From positions 1 to 51,213 of the forward strand of contig JBEKTY010000041.1 in assembly GCA_049515555.1 (NCBI GenBank): a stretch of DNA of 51,213 nucleotides. The letters are read 5' to 3'. The notes below the pieces were generated by a model. That model was given only the letters and a program-made list of their open reading frames with translations. It searched no databases and was not told where the DNA came from. Positions 17,901 to 26,236 of this stretch are shown in pieces. Origin of the DNA: JBEKTY01 sp049515555 (lineage in GTDB: Bacteria > Planctomycetota > Planctomycetia > Pirellulales > Thermoguttaceae). The position numbers were made by a program, and so were the translations under genes. Position 1 is the first letter of the stretch; every line of letters starts with the position of its first letter.

Positions 17901-20324
17901 GAGGGCGAGTTGCTTCTGAAGCTCTCGGTCGATGGCAAGGAAGTTTATCGCGACAGCAAGGCCGTTTCCGTGCTCGCCGCGAACAACCGCAGCGGAAATC
18001 GGCCCGGCGGTCAGCTTGCCGCGGGCGATCTGCTGGTGGTCGACCCCAATGGCACGCTCGCGGAATTCCTCAAGAGCCGTGGCGTAGCCTTCACCCCACT
18101 GGCCGACCTGAAGAAACTGCCCGACACGGGCAAGGTGCTGCTGGTGGGCAAGGACGTTATTTCTCGGGAAGACTGCACCTCCAGCGCTCTGGCGGCCTGG
18201 GCGGCGGCGGGCCGCACGGTGATCGTGCTCGAACAGAAGCAGCCGCTGAAATACCAGGCCTTGCCCGCGGAGATCAAGGCCACGGCCGCCGAAGGAAGCG
18301 TTGCCTTCGGCGAGGACATGACCAGCGCCGCGCTGGCGGGCCTGGAGCAGAAGGACTTCTTCGCCTGGGGCGACGACGAGATCGTCTTTCGCAACGCCTA
18401 CGCCAAACCGACCCGAGGGGCCAAGAGTCTCGTGCAGTGCGGCGAATCGCTGGTGAACTCGGCCCTGATCGAGGTGCCGGCGGGCAAGGGGTTGGTGCTC
18501 CTGTGCCAACTGGCGGCAGGCGAGAAGTTGGCCACCAACGCGGTGGCCCAGCAACTGTTGCTCAACATGCTGGACTACGGCGCCGCGTATAAGCAAGTCT
18601 TCCGGCCGGTCACGACCGTGGTGAGCGCCGCGCCGCAGTTGGCCAAGGCGCTGGAGGGCATCGGCCTGGCGGCCGCGAAGGCCGCCGATCCGCTTGAAGC
18701 AATTGCCCAAGCGGACGGTATCGCCGTGGTCGCGGCCACGCCGGCGAATCTCAAGACCCTGGCCGAAAACCTGCCGAAGCTCGAATCCTTTACGGCGGGC
18801 GGCGGCTGGCTCATTCTCAATGGCCTCACGCCCGAAGGGCTGCAAAGCTACAACAAGATCGTCGGTTGGGAGCACATGATCCGGCCCTACGGCGGCACGC
18901 CGACGCTCACCAACCAGGGCGCCAAGACGATCGAACGCGTCACCTTCCCGGCGGTGCGCGATCCGCTCTTGGCCGGCGTCAGCCTGACCGACATCAGCAT
19001 GTACTCCACCGCGACAATTTTCGGTTTCCAGTCGGGCAATTACGTCGCTTCCGACGCCTACAGCTATATCGTCGACTACGATGAAGTGGCCCCCTTCGGC
19101 AAGTCATCATTCGCGCACTACGGCAACATCACCAACGGCTTCGTCAGCGCGGACGGCTGGCCGCTGATCATCAATTTCCCGATTCCCAAGGACGGCAAGC
19201 CGTTTGACATTCCGATCGAGTTGCCCAAGCCGCAGACGATCGTCGAGTTCACTTGGGTGGGCAATACGTTCTATTGGCCGCAAACCAAGGTGAACCTGAT
19301 CTTCCACGGCGGTACGGACCACACGATCGCCTATGACGTCAAGCCGAACTCCGATCCGCAAACGCTGCAGGTCAAGCCGCCGCAGACGGCCAAGACGCTC
19401 ACCTTGCAGGTCGCCGGTTGGCAAGAGGTGCCCGGCAAGGGGCCGTTGGTCGGCATCGACAACATCTATCTCAAGGCCCAGCGGTCCGCGGAGTTCTACG
19501 AAAAGGCGAAGCCGATGCTCAACATCGGCGGCATGATGCATTATCCCCGCGGCAAGGGCGGCATCGTGCTCTGCAACCTGCTGTTCACCGAGCGCGAGGA
19601 GGCTCCCGAGAACGCCGCCAAGAAACAGAAGATCCTGGCGACCATCCTGCGGAACCTCCGCGCCCCGTTCTCCGGCGGCAAGACGGTCATCGTCGGCACG
19701 AACCTGAGCTATTCGCCGATCGACCTTTCGAAACACGCCACCCAGTACCGCGACGAGAAGGGGTGGTTCGGCGACAAGCAGTTCACCTTCCGCGACCTGC
19801 CTACGGGCAAGCAGAAGCTCGCCGGCGTGAATTACGACATCTACGAGTTTGCCACTTCCCCGGTGCCCACGGTGATCATGCTTGCCGGCAACGGCGTGCC
19901 GGGCAAGCTGCCCAGGGAGGTCCGGGGCATTACCGTGCGGCGCAAGGCCGACGCCCTGTTCTTCTTGCAGGCCGCGAGGATCGATCAGCGGATGAACGAC
20001 AACGAACGCAAGGAAAAGAAGCGTTTCGAGTTGTTCCACTACGTTGTGAATTACACCGACGGCACGAACGAAAAGGTTCCGGTCTACAGCGAATTCGACG
20101 TGGACAACTACCGCCAGGAATTGCCGCTGAAGACGTTGCCGGGAGCGCAGATTGCCTGGGCAAAGCCTTACGGCAACACGAACGCCTCGGCGGTGGCTTA
20201 TGCCATGCAGTGGAACAACCCCCATGCCGACAAGGAAATCGCCACGCTCGACATCGCCTACGGCCCCGGCGCTTCGCGAGGCGTTCCGGCGGTGCTGGCG
20301 ATCACGGCGGCAAGCGGGCAGTGA
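14988..20324 (+). CDS. GH2-like glycoside hydrolase lipoprotein
   Basis: 1778 residues; AAGGAG (14975-14980) lies 7 bases before ATG. The first 29 residues form a lipoprotein signal with lipobox LIAGC and lipidated Cys29. A Lys/Pro/Ala/Glu-rich linker (about 30-122) follows, suggesting an enzyme held away from a membrane. Residues about 125-290 form an added sandwich. From about 300 come a GH2 sugar-binding domain, an Ig-like domain and a TIM barrel with candidate acid/base E728 (WSLENE, after NHPSIMI) and nucleophile E826 (RFIGED). The second half (about 1000-1500) contains GATase/ThuA-like folds and a discoidin-like module near 1400-1500. GH2 covers beta-galactosidase, glucuronidase and mannosidase activities; which applies here is unknown. 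The length greatly exceeds the usual 600-1000 residues. Confidence 0.85.
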   Translation: MARINHRVECSKLVVGVILATCIVLIAGCEPAKEKKPMSKDVTAKEKTPAEAKAPALPEKPPVQAKAEVEKEPAVAAKPAAEVKPAVEDKPVVKTKPVPATKPVVAANPIEEKKPATEPRTYVWLEGETPTSANVPLDIAGSSHSQYLSGEKVLQLTADPGELEKKVPAEGANFKYAFKLDAGAEYHIWDRIGFEFARCPFDWRIDAGVWKTVSPDELTTDLMELDFFREIAWLKLGTQRLSAGQHTLEFRVPRFKNAKGEPQRMLYTCDAICVTPDEFHPNSKFRPDESGQEPADVEAAKAAFEVPAPKNVAERTEVALKGVWQICRDDEQLPGEVAAPIPAIPVSAVWKAIAVPGDKGELRHDMAYAHRVWYRTRVDVPASLAGRSFYVEFPQNNLNSTIIVNGTFCGFNKNPFVRFSVDVTKAIKPGQANELCVGIKDAWYGYYNDPKDPMKLRRNWNLPVRFLGMGWANMVYPEWSRPQSGLLQTPLFVAAGGPAYAADVFVKPSVAEKRLAVEVTVENPSGGEVRGDVLCEAIDPASGDVAKALPPQPFAVAGGKSQVVEVAGEWADPKLWWPVEKPDLYSLRTTLRVDGKAVDSSTTSFGFREWTYDSKEFKLNGTVWHGWADCFTASNKNQWLDYYRSHNQRFYRFWAPNRFFDLSDQQALEFFDRNGIVVRRTGVLDGEAMGYNGEHVEELGRNWIDQTCAFIRGERNHPSIMIWSLENEISFINAINAGWIDRWEKVTAEAWKKIHEGQDGRSVDPTRPVMVDGGGAGKDQLLPVQGDHYITGDWVKYPALAYAANVTGGGRGRWTWDEKRPRFIGEDLFIAGNHPEFATFGGETAFGGKAAVLPAAGLMIRMAQQGYRWADYGAWHFWMGQSDADNSQYRFFAPRAALCRQWDWTFGSGQQVKRSIGLFNDTFDSTPMTFAWELKFPGREATGASKEYAVKAGSRQVVAINLTMPAVESRTEGELLLKLSVDGKEVYRDSKAVSVLAANNRSGNRPGGQLAAGDLLVVDPNGTLAEFLKSRGVAFTPLADLKKLPDTGKVLLVGKDVISREDCTSSALAAWAAAGRTVIVLEQKQPLKYQALPAEIKATAAEGSVAFGEDMTSAALAGLEQKDFFAWGDDEIVFRNAYAKPTRGAKSLVQCGESLVNSALIEVPAGKGLVLLCQLAAGEKLATNAVAQQLLLNMLDYGAAYKQVFRPVTTVVSAAPQLAKALEGIGLAAAKAADPLEAIAQADGIAVVAATPANLKTLAENLPKLESFTAGGGWLILNGLTPEGLQSYNKIVGWEHMIRPYGGTPTLTNQGAKTIERVTFPAVRDPLLAGVSLTDISMYSTATIFGFQSGNYVASDAYSYIVDYDEVAPFGKSSFAHYGNITNGFVSADGWPLIINFPIPKDGKPFDIPIELPKPQTIVEFTWVGNTFYWPQTKVNLIFHGGTDHTIAYDVKPNSDPQTLQVKPPQTAKTLTLQVAGWQEVPGKGPLVGIDNIYLKAQRSAEFYEKAKPMLNIGGMMHYPRGKGGIVLCNLLFTEREEAPENAAKKQKILATILRNLRAPFSGGKTVIVGTNLSYSPIDLSKHATQYRDEKGWFGDKQFTFRDLPTGKQKLAGVNYDIYEFATSPVPTVIMLAGNGVPGKLPREVRGITVRRKADALFFLQAARIDQRMNDNERKEKKRFELFHYVVNYTDGTNEKVPVYSEFDVDNYRQELPLKTLPGAQIAWAKPYGNTNASAVAYAMQWNNPHADKEIATLDIAYGPGASRGVPAVLAITAASGQ

Positions 20325-20347
20325 TCCAAGATCAGGTGACGTCGACC

Positions 20348-20430
20348 ATGTTATCAAGGCATATGCTTCTGATCGTGTCCTGTTGGCTGGGCGTCATGGC
20401 GCAGGCCTCGGCCGCCCAGCCAACGCTGGA
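20348..20430 (+). pseudogene. Orphan signal-peptide start of a lost secreted gene
   Basis: ATG 20348, 23 bases after the GH2 stop and preceded by AGGTGA, encodes a good Sec signal peptide (MLSRHMLLIVSCWLGVMAQA, then SA/AQ cleavage). Coding character then ends. From about 20420 onward the DNA is the opposite-strand ThuA-like gene. It appears to be the first two dozen codons of a gene formerly downstream in the GH2 operon, whose remainder is missing. Confidence 0.4.
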
Positions 20431-22048
20431 ACTCCCCTCGGTTCTGGCTTGGCACCCACAACGGCCAATGGATGATGACCAGCCCGCAGCCGCGATTCAT
20501 CTGCCGCTCGATCACCCGCATGTGATCGTTCTTCAGAAAGGGATGTTGATCGAGCGGATACTGGTTGTCGAGGCCGTCGCTCAGCAGGACGATCGTGTCG
20601 GCGTCGTCCAGGGTCTTGACATCCTGCAGCCAGCCGCCGAAATGCGATTCGGTCTTCAAGCCCTTCACGCTCGACGACGTATCGAGGCAGTGCTTCAAAA
20701 GCGTGACGTCTTTTTCATATTCGTGCACGCCGGGCCCGTGGCTCTTCTTGCCCGCCAACAGCACGATCTTCCTTGGTGCGTGCTCTGCCTGCCGGCCGGT
20801 ACCGGCAACGCGCACCTTCTGGCGTGCCTCGCTGGGATTGCCCGCGCGGTCGCAGGCCACCGCGGTGAGCTGGTGCCACGTTTCAGGCTTGGCTGAGGCC
20901 GTGTTCCACTGCATCTGGTAGGGCGGGGCGGTCCGCTCGCCGAGCCGAGCGCCGTCGATGTAGAACTCCACCCGACTGACAGTCGCGTCATCGGCTGCCT
21001 CGGCCGACAGAGTCACTTCACCGGCAACCGTGGCGCCCGGCAAGGGTGAGGTCAGTCGCACCGACGGCGGATCACGGTCGCGCGCATCGCCGGGTACCGT
21101 ATGCGGACGCAGCAGCCACACGATCGCCTCACCCGGTTGGAACTCGATCGTCTCCCGCTCGGTCGTGTCGATTCGTTCGGTTTTCAGCGTTGCGCCGTGA
21201 AGGCGGTATCGTAAGACCGGCCACCTGGCAGTGCCCGCGTAACCGCTTCGCGAAAAGTGCGGCACTCCGGGCAGTTCGAGAGAGGGCACTTGCGACGCTT
21301 CGCCGGTGGCCTCCGTCGAAGGCTCCGCCGGCCGGTCGTTCTGCACCCGGATCGGAATCTGAAGCTGCGCCAGGGGCGGCACGCCCTCCTCAAAGGCCCA
21401 GGACGTGGCCCGCAGCAGGTGTTCGCCGTTGGCGAGCTTCGTGGTGTCGACCTGGAAGGTCGCTCGGGGCGCGCCAAACTGCACGTTCACCAGGCGCCCG
21501 TCAAGGTAGAAGACGATCGCCTCGATCGGTTTGAGCTGGCCGAGTTTTTCCTTTTGCCGGGCCTTTTCCTGCTCGGTCATGTTCCGCTCGGCGGCGAATG
21601 TGAGCGACAGTTTGCCGCCGACCGGTTCCTTTCGCAGGCGGTCGTACGTCGGCTCGACCAGACGCAGGTCGTGGCCGTGGTTATTCACCTGGAAGGCCAC
21701 AGGCCGGCTTCTGGCCAGTACGCGACCCTGTGTATCGAGGGCAACGGCCTCGATCAGCGCAGGCCCATCGTAGGCCAACGTCGAATGCCATCGCCAGTCA
21801 TAAGGCCGCACGGTCAACGGGCCGGTCTGGTCCTGCCCGTTCAGACGCCAAATGATGGCAATGAGTCGGTCGCCGAGCGCGGCGGCGTCGACCGCGACCC
21901 GGAACGTGATCGCGCCTCGCACCACTTGCCCTTCGCCCGGCGAAGCGATGTGCAGGCCTTGGGCCAAACCGGGGCGAACATTGGCCATCCACAAGACCAA
22001 CGCCAAGAGAACGAGCACTGGAAGAGGCATTCGAATGGTCCGAGACAT
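20354..22048 (-). pseudogene. Secreted Ig-like/ThuA-like protein, C-terminally truncated
   Basis: 564 residues from ATG 22048, with GGGAG 7 bases upstream and a signal peptide ending near PGLAQ. Bacterial Ig-like modules follow: one at about 25-125 and a second (SPLPGATVAGEVTLSAEA) at about 330-420. From about 430 a ThuA-like domain begins (RKIVLLAGKKSHGPGVHEYE) and continues through GCGLVIIHWPLWVPS to FQRWLGG. It then stops matching the family and ends 18 residues later in unrelated sequence. ThuA-like domains are usually about 220 residues, so roughly its last third is missing. The break coincides with the orphan + strand signal peptide at 20348. ThuA-like proteins are found with sugar metabolism genes but their reaction is not established. 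Confidence 0.75.
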
Positions 22049-22185
22049 CACGATGCTCCCAGGAAGGATGATTGACCGGCCATACAAGCCGCTAGCGGGC
22101 ATGGGGTTCTCAGCCGGGTGACCATCAAGATAGCACCGCTCAATTCTCGAAGCAAATCGCGGGGCGACTGGCACACTCGGCAATA

Positions 22186-22215
22186 TTGGACGCGAGCTGC
22201 TCGTTCGATTATCAT
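22186..22215 (+). promoter_or_regulatory. Candidate promoter for the GH39-like gene
   Basis: TTGGAC at 22186-22191 and TATCAT at 22210-22215 are spaced by 18 bases and lie 31 bases before ATG 22247. The -10 matches at five of six positions. The location, in the 198-base gap between divergent genes, fits. Confidence 0.35.
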
Positions 22216-22246
22216 ACGCGCACGAATCGTTTCAGGAGACTTGAGC

Positions 22247-23653
22247 ATGAACAGTAGAGTGTTGATTGGCTGTATCATGGCGTGCTGGACCTGCGGGTTG
22301 GCCAGTTCAGCCGAACCGCGCCAACACGTCACTGTCGATTTTTCCAAGCCGTCGGGCAGGATAAAACCTTTGCACGGCGTCTGCAACGGCCCGTATGCCT
22401 ATGGGGAGAACGCCAAGCTGGAAGGCTACCATACCGAGGCCGGCTTTCCCTGGACGCGGCTACACGATGTGCACTGGCCTTACTCCGACGCCGTGGACGT
22501 CTCGACCATCTTTCCGATCTTCGACGCCGACGTGGACGATCCGAACAACTACACCTTCGCAAAGACCGACGACTACCTGGCCGCCATCATCAAGAACAGG
22601 TCGCAGATCGTCTATCGCCTGGGCGAGAGCATCGAGCCTTGGACCCGTTACCACAACCATCCGCCCAAGAACTATCAGAAATGGGCCAAGGTTTGCGTGA
22701 ACATCATCCGCCACTACAACGAAGGTTGGGCCAAGGGTTTCCGGCACAACATCCGCTACTGGGAAATCTGGAACGAGCCGGAGGCCGGCTTCATGTGGAC
22801 GGGCACGCGCCAACAGTACCTCGATCTCTACGAGGTCGCGGCCAAGGCCATTAAGGCCCATGATTCCGCGCTCCGGGTGGGCGGGCCAGCGGCGACGAAC
22901 GCCCACAGCGACCTCGTCAAGCCGATGTTGGCCTTCTGCCGCGACAGAAAACTGCCCCTGGATTTCTTCTCCTGGCACGCCTACTACGGCGAACCCAAGT
23001 ATCTCGCAGCCGATGCCGCCGTCGTGCGCAAGCTGCTCGACGAGTATGGCTTCAGGCAGACGGAAAGCCATTTGAACGAATGGCGCTACCTGACCACTTG
23101 GAGCGGCCTGCGGCCCAGCGAACCTCGGCAGTACACCGGCGTGCCGGAGTGGTTCGCGCGTTCATGCCGCGCCGAGGGGGCGGCGTTTTGCGCCGACGTG
23201 CTGCTGCGGCTCCAAGACCAGCCCATCGATGTGCTGAACTTCTATTCGGCCGACACGTCGCCATGGAGCATGTTCGGCCAGTTCGGCATTCCCACGAAAG
23301 CGTATTATGTCTTCAAAGGCTTCCAGCAGTTCAGTAAGTGCCCGAACCGCGTGTCGTGCGAGGGATGGTCGCCGGGCGGGCCGGTCCCGATCTGCGCCGG
23401 CATGTCGGACGATAGGCAGGCCGCCGCCCTGATGGCCAGCAACTTCAAATCCGAGCCGAGAGAACTTGCCGTGACCCTGCGCAATCTGCCGTGGAAAGGC
23501 ATCGCGCGCGTGGAAATCGATCGAGTCGACGCGACCCACGACCTGGAGCAGACCGAGGTGAAAACCGTCAAAGCCGATGATGCGGTGTTCCAGTTGCAGC
23601 TCCCGGCCAACAGTGTGTGCCTGGTGCGAGTGAAAAGAACGGCCCGTGAGTGA
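22247..23653 (+). CDS. Secreted GH39-like glycosidase
   Basis: 468 residues from ATG 22247, which has AGGAG 8 bases upstream and a signal peptide cleaved near LASSA; the frame is also open 43 codons further up but without these signs. The protein is one (beta/alpha)8 barrel plus a C-terminal sandwich. YWEIWNEPEAG supplies acid/base E177, and ESHLNEWRY supplies candidate nucleophile E278. FSWHAYYGEP and the GVCNGP start are typical of GH39 (beta-xylosidase, alpha-L-iduronidase and relatives). It probably acts on beta-linked xylosides or related residues of the target polysaccharide. It appears complete and is divergent from the truncated ThuA-like gene. Confidence 0.87.
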   Translation: MNSRVLIGCIMACWTCGLASSAEPRQHVTVDFSKPSGRIKPLHGVCNGPYAYGENAKLEGYHTEAGFPWTRLHDVHWPYSDAVDVSTIFPIFDADVDDPNNYTFAKTDDYLAAIIKNRSQIVYRLGESIEPWTRYHNHPPKNYQKWAKVCVNIIRHYNEGWAKGFRHNIRYWEIWNEPEAGFMWTGTRQQYLDLYEVAAKAIKAHDSALRVGGPAATNAHSDLVKPMLAFCRDRKLPLDFFSWHAYYGEPKYLAADAAVVRKLLDEYGFRQTESHLNEWRYLTTWSGLRPSEPRQYTGVPEWFARSCRAEGAAFCADVLLRLQDQPIDVLNFYSADTSPWSMFGQFGIPTKAYYVFKGFQQFSKCPNRVSCEGWSPGGPVPICAGMSDDRQAAALMASNFKSEPRELAVTLRNLPWKGIARVEIDRVDATHDLEQTEVKTVKADDAVFQLQLPANSVCLVRVKRTARE

Positions 23654-24170
23654 AGTCCCTCTGAGGTTTCAGCGAGGGACGGCAAAAACAAGTAGCCGTT
23701 GGACGAAAGGACGCCAGGGACTGGCGACGACAGTCGCGAAGATAGAAGGAACGAACTTCACGCTGGCGGCACCGTGGCCGGGCGTGGCTGACGCGGCCGT
23801 CGAGGTTTACCACGACGACGGGCCGGCAATCCGCGCTGCGCAGCGGGCTGGTCGATCTTCCCGGAGTGAGGGGCGAGTCGCCGCGCATCGTGGCCCTTCC
23901 GGGGTTCGCGCCGCAGGCGAAGGAGGAGCGGTGGATCATCCACTTTGTCATGGGCACAACAATGTGTTCGTGGACAGTATTACGGACTGCTATGCGGCCG
24001 CCGTGCGGGTGGAAGAGACGGGGCAGAAGTTGGTGACGCTCACCGGCAGCCGTCAGCCGGGCCAATGGCGTCGTTTCCGCTGGTGCGTGAACTCTCCCGC
24101 GCTAACGATCGAGGACGGCGATCCACCGCCGGGCGCTCGCGCGAAACCGGAGGGCTACTCCCTGATCGCC
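23654..24170 (+). pseudogene. Jumble of coding fragments in three frames
   Basis: Between the GH39 stop and the recognisable GH51 sequence, coding-like sequence hops between all three + frames. One stretch around 23760-23830 reads AAVEVYHDDGPAIR. Another around 23835-23960 in a second frame reads LVDLPGVRGESPRIVALPGF and continues for about 15 residues. A third, around 23940-24080, reads HNNVFVDSITDCYAAAVRV. None has its own start signal, and none is long enough to assign to a family. The best reading is gene remnants brought together by deletions, now lying where the 5' end of the GH51 gene should be. Confidence 0.45.
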
Positions 24171-25630
24171 GCATTGACATTACTGTCCGGCTCGTGGACG
24201 GCGAGAAGACAATCGCCGAGCAGAAACTGCCCGCCCCCGGCGCGGAGTGGAAGGAGTATCCGTTCGAGTTGAAGTCCGCGCTGGCAGCGGACAACGGTGC
24301 CATTCAAGTCGGCGTGCGCGCCAAAAGCAAGGTGTGGATCGACCAGGTGAGCATGATGCCCGAGTCGGGGTGGGCCAACGGCGGATTCCGACCCGACCTG
24401 CTCCAAGCCATCGCCGAGTTGAAGCCGCCCGTGATTCGTTGGCCGGGCGGGTCCTTCGCCTCGCGCTACCGTTGGAAGTCGGCCATCGGGCCGCAGCACA
24501 AGCGGGTGAAGTACCCGGCGCCCATGTGGGACGATCTGGACGTGAACTCCTTCGGCATTGACGAGCTCGTGGCCATGTGCCGCCACGTCAAAGCCGAGCC
24601 ACTTGTGGTGATCAACATCGGCATGGGCGACAGGCGCGAGAACCGCGACCAGTACTGCCAGGAGGCCTGCGAGTGGGTCGAATACTGCAATGGTCCCGCC
24701 GATTCCAAGTGGGGCAAGGTCCGCGCGGAAAACGGCCACCCCGAACCGTACGGCGTGAAGTACTGGGAGATCGACAACGAGGTCTGGGGACTCAAGCCGG
24801 ACGACTATGTGAGCGTCGTGCGGCAGTTCGTGCCGGCCATGAGGAAGGTCGATCCTAAGATCATTACGCTGGCTTGCGGCAGCGGGCAGCTTGGCCATGC
24901 CTGGGGCGATGGCGACGCGGCAGTGATCGCCGGATGCGCCGATCTGGTCGATTATCTGAGCGTCCATCACTACGAAGGAGCGGCCAATTTCGCCAACGGG
25001 CCGGCCAATGCCGAGAAGTTCTGGCGGAGCCGCGCTGAGATGATCGCTAAATCGGCCAATCCCAAGTTGAGACTGTATGTCTCGGAATGGAACGCCCAGA
25101 GCACCGACTGGCGCACGGGCCTTTACGCCGGCGGGGCGCTGAACGTCTTCGAGCGGTGCGGCGACTTCGTAGGCATGGCAGGGCCGGCTCTCTTCCTGCG
25201 GCATGTCTCGGCCAGCGCCTGGGACAACGCCTTCGTTAATTTCGACCACCGCACCTGGTTCCCGGCGCCAAATTATGTGGTGATGAAGCTTTGGCGAGAC
25301 CATTACGCCCCGCAGCGGATTGAGCTGAGTGGCGATGCCGGGGCGCTCAATGCCGTGGCTAGCAAGTCGGCCGACGGCGCAACCGTATGTGTTAAGGCGG
25401 TCAATCCCAGCGACGAGGCGGTGCCGGTGGAACTGATGTTCAAGGAGGGTTTCACAGTGGGCGGCGTCACCATGGCGGTCGTGGCTCCCGATTCGCTCGA
25501 TGCTCGCAATGCGCTGGACAACCCGCACGCCGTGCAGCCGGCCACCGCAAAGGCCGAAACGGCCGAGCAACTCGTCCGCTTTACTCTGCCGCGATGGTCG
25601 GCGGCCGTGGTCGCGGTGAAGAAGCGATAG
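23945..25630 (+). CDS. GH51-like alpha-L-arabinofuranosidase, damaged N-terminus
   Basis: The frame is open from 23945 to TAG 25630 (561 residues), but only from about 24170 does it look authentic. It starts inside a CBM4/9-like sandwich (ITVRLVDGEKTIAEQKLPAP), then has the GH51 barrel with FRPDLLQAIAELKPPVIRWP. The acid/base Glu is in YWEIDNEVWG (codon 24779-24781) and the nucleophile in YVSEWNAQ (codon 25085-25087), followed by the C-terminal sandwich. Residues before about 75 are low-complexity Arg/Gly-rich sequence with no signal peptide, so the 5' end, including the leader, is lost or scrambled. GH51 enzymes release L-arabinose from arabinan, arabinoxylan or arabinogalactan. Catalytic residues survive, but expression and export are doubtful. 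Confidence 0.75.
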   Translation: MSWAQQCVRGQYYGLLCGRRAGGRDGAEVGDAHRQPSAGPMASFPLVRELSRANDRGRRSTAGRSRETGGLLPDRRIDITVRLVDGEKTIAEQKLPAPGAEWKEYPFELKSALAADNGAIQVGVRAKSKVWIDQVSMMPESGWANGGFRPDLLQAIAELKPPVIRWPGGSFASRYRWKSAIGPQHKRVKYPAPMWDDLDVNSFGIDELVAMCRHVKAEPLVVINIGMGDRRENRDQYCQEACEWVEYCNGPADSKWGKVRAENGHPEPYGVKYWEIDNEVWGLKPDDYVSVVRQFVPAMRKVDPKIITLACGSGQLGHAWGDGDAAVIAGCADLVDYLSVHHYEGAANFANGPANAEKFWRSRAEMIAKSANPKLRLYVSEWNAQSTDWRTGLYAGGALNVFERCGDFVGMAGPALFLRHVSASAWDNAFVNFDHRTWFPAPNYVVMKLWRDHYAPQRIELSGDAGALNAVASKSADGATVCVKAVNPSDEAVPVELMFKEGFTVGGVTMAVVAPDSLDARNALDNPHAVQPATAKAETAEQLVRFTLPRWSAAVVAVKKR

Positions 25631-25648
25631 CAGACAAGCCGCTCTACC

Positions 25649-25725
25649 GGAAGAGTTCCCCGGCAATACGCTGGCGGAACAACGGGAGAAGTTCAAGGCG
25701 GCGATGCTGACGAAGACAAGAATCG
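25649..25725 (+). pseudogene. Short 3'-end remnant of an unidentified gene
   Basis: One + frame reads EEFPGNTLAEQREKFKAAML, which looks like a genuine protein tail but has no start or context. It lies just after the GH51 stop in the 606-base interval to the next gene. The rest of that interval holds only the transposase remnant described separately. Confidence 0.25.
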
Positions 25726-25904
25726 AACCGGGGCCCGGCGACAAGCCCACGGGTGTGCTCGACCAGCGACTTTTGGGCCTTACAGCAAACGGGCGCTGTG
25801 GCGATAATCAGCACGAAATAGCTGCCAAAGTGGACGTCCGAATGGCGGCTGATCGTCGACGAGTCCTCTCTTTCCGACTTTCGAAGTAGGCGAGGCGCAC
25901 ACCA

Positions 25905-26060
25905 TAGGCCGCGAAGGTCGATCGTCCAACGGAGCAGCACCTTGAGCGTGAGGATCAGTCGCTCGATGACCGCTAGGCTCCCGTGCTTGCCAACGGCCCC
26001 ATACCTTGGAGGCTTGATACCCTTACGCCTAGCCGTGCTCAAGGTCAAATGGGGCGGACC
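25905..26060 (-). mobile_element. IS481-like transposase (integrase core) remnant
   Basis: On the minus strand the translation contains RRKGIKPPRYGAVGKHGSLA followed at once by VIERLILTLKVLLRW. This matches the late catalytic-core region of DDE/integrase-core transposases of the IS481 type common in planctomycetes (GKHGSxAVxERxIxTLK, containing the third catalytic acidic residue in IER). Only about 45 residues are recognisable. The upstream DDE residues, the terminal WYNEHRPH region and inverted repeats are absent, so it is a dead fragment. It sits between the damaged GH51 gene and the GH31 chimera. Confidence 0.5.
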
Positions 26061-26236
26061 GCGACGCGGCTCGACCTTGTTCTTGCCGACCTGCATAGCC
26101 CCGTCGTTGACAGCGGCGATGTTGTTGCCGGCTAGCACCGAGACCGTCAAGAGCATTGCCAAGATGCCAGGCGACAAGGTGTTGAGCCTTCCCAAAGCGT
26201 GCTGATTTGCAAGAGAACGTGACTGCCGGCCCTTGT

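Noticed and set aside
24155..25750. 531-codon minus-strand frame opposite the GH51 gene
   Set aside because: Shadow frame of a recognisable glycosidase; no independent evidence.
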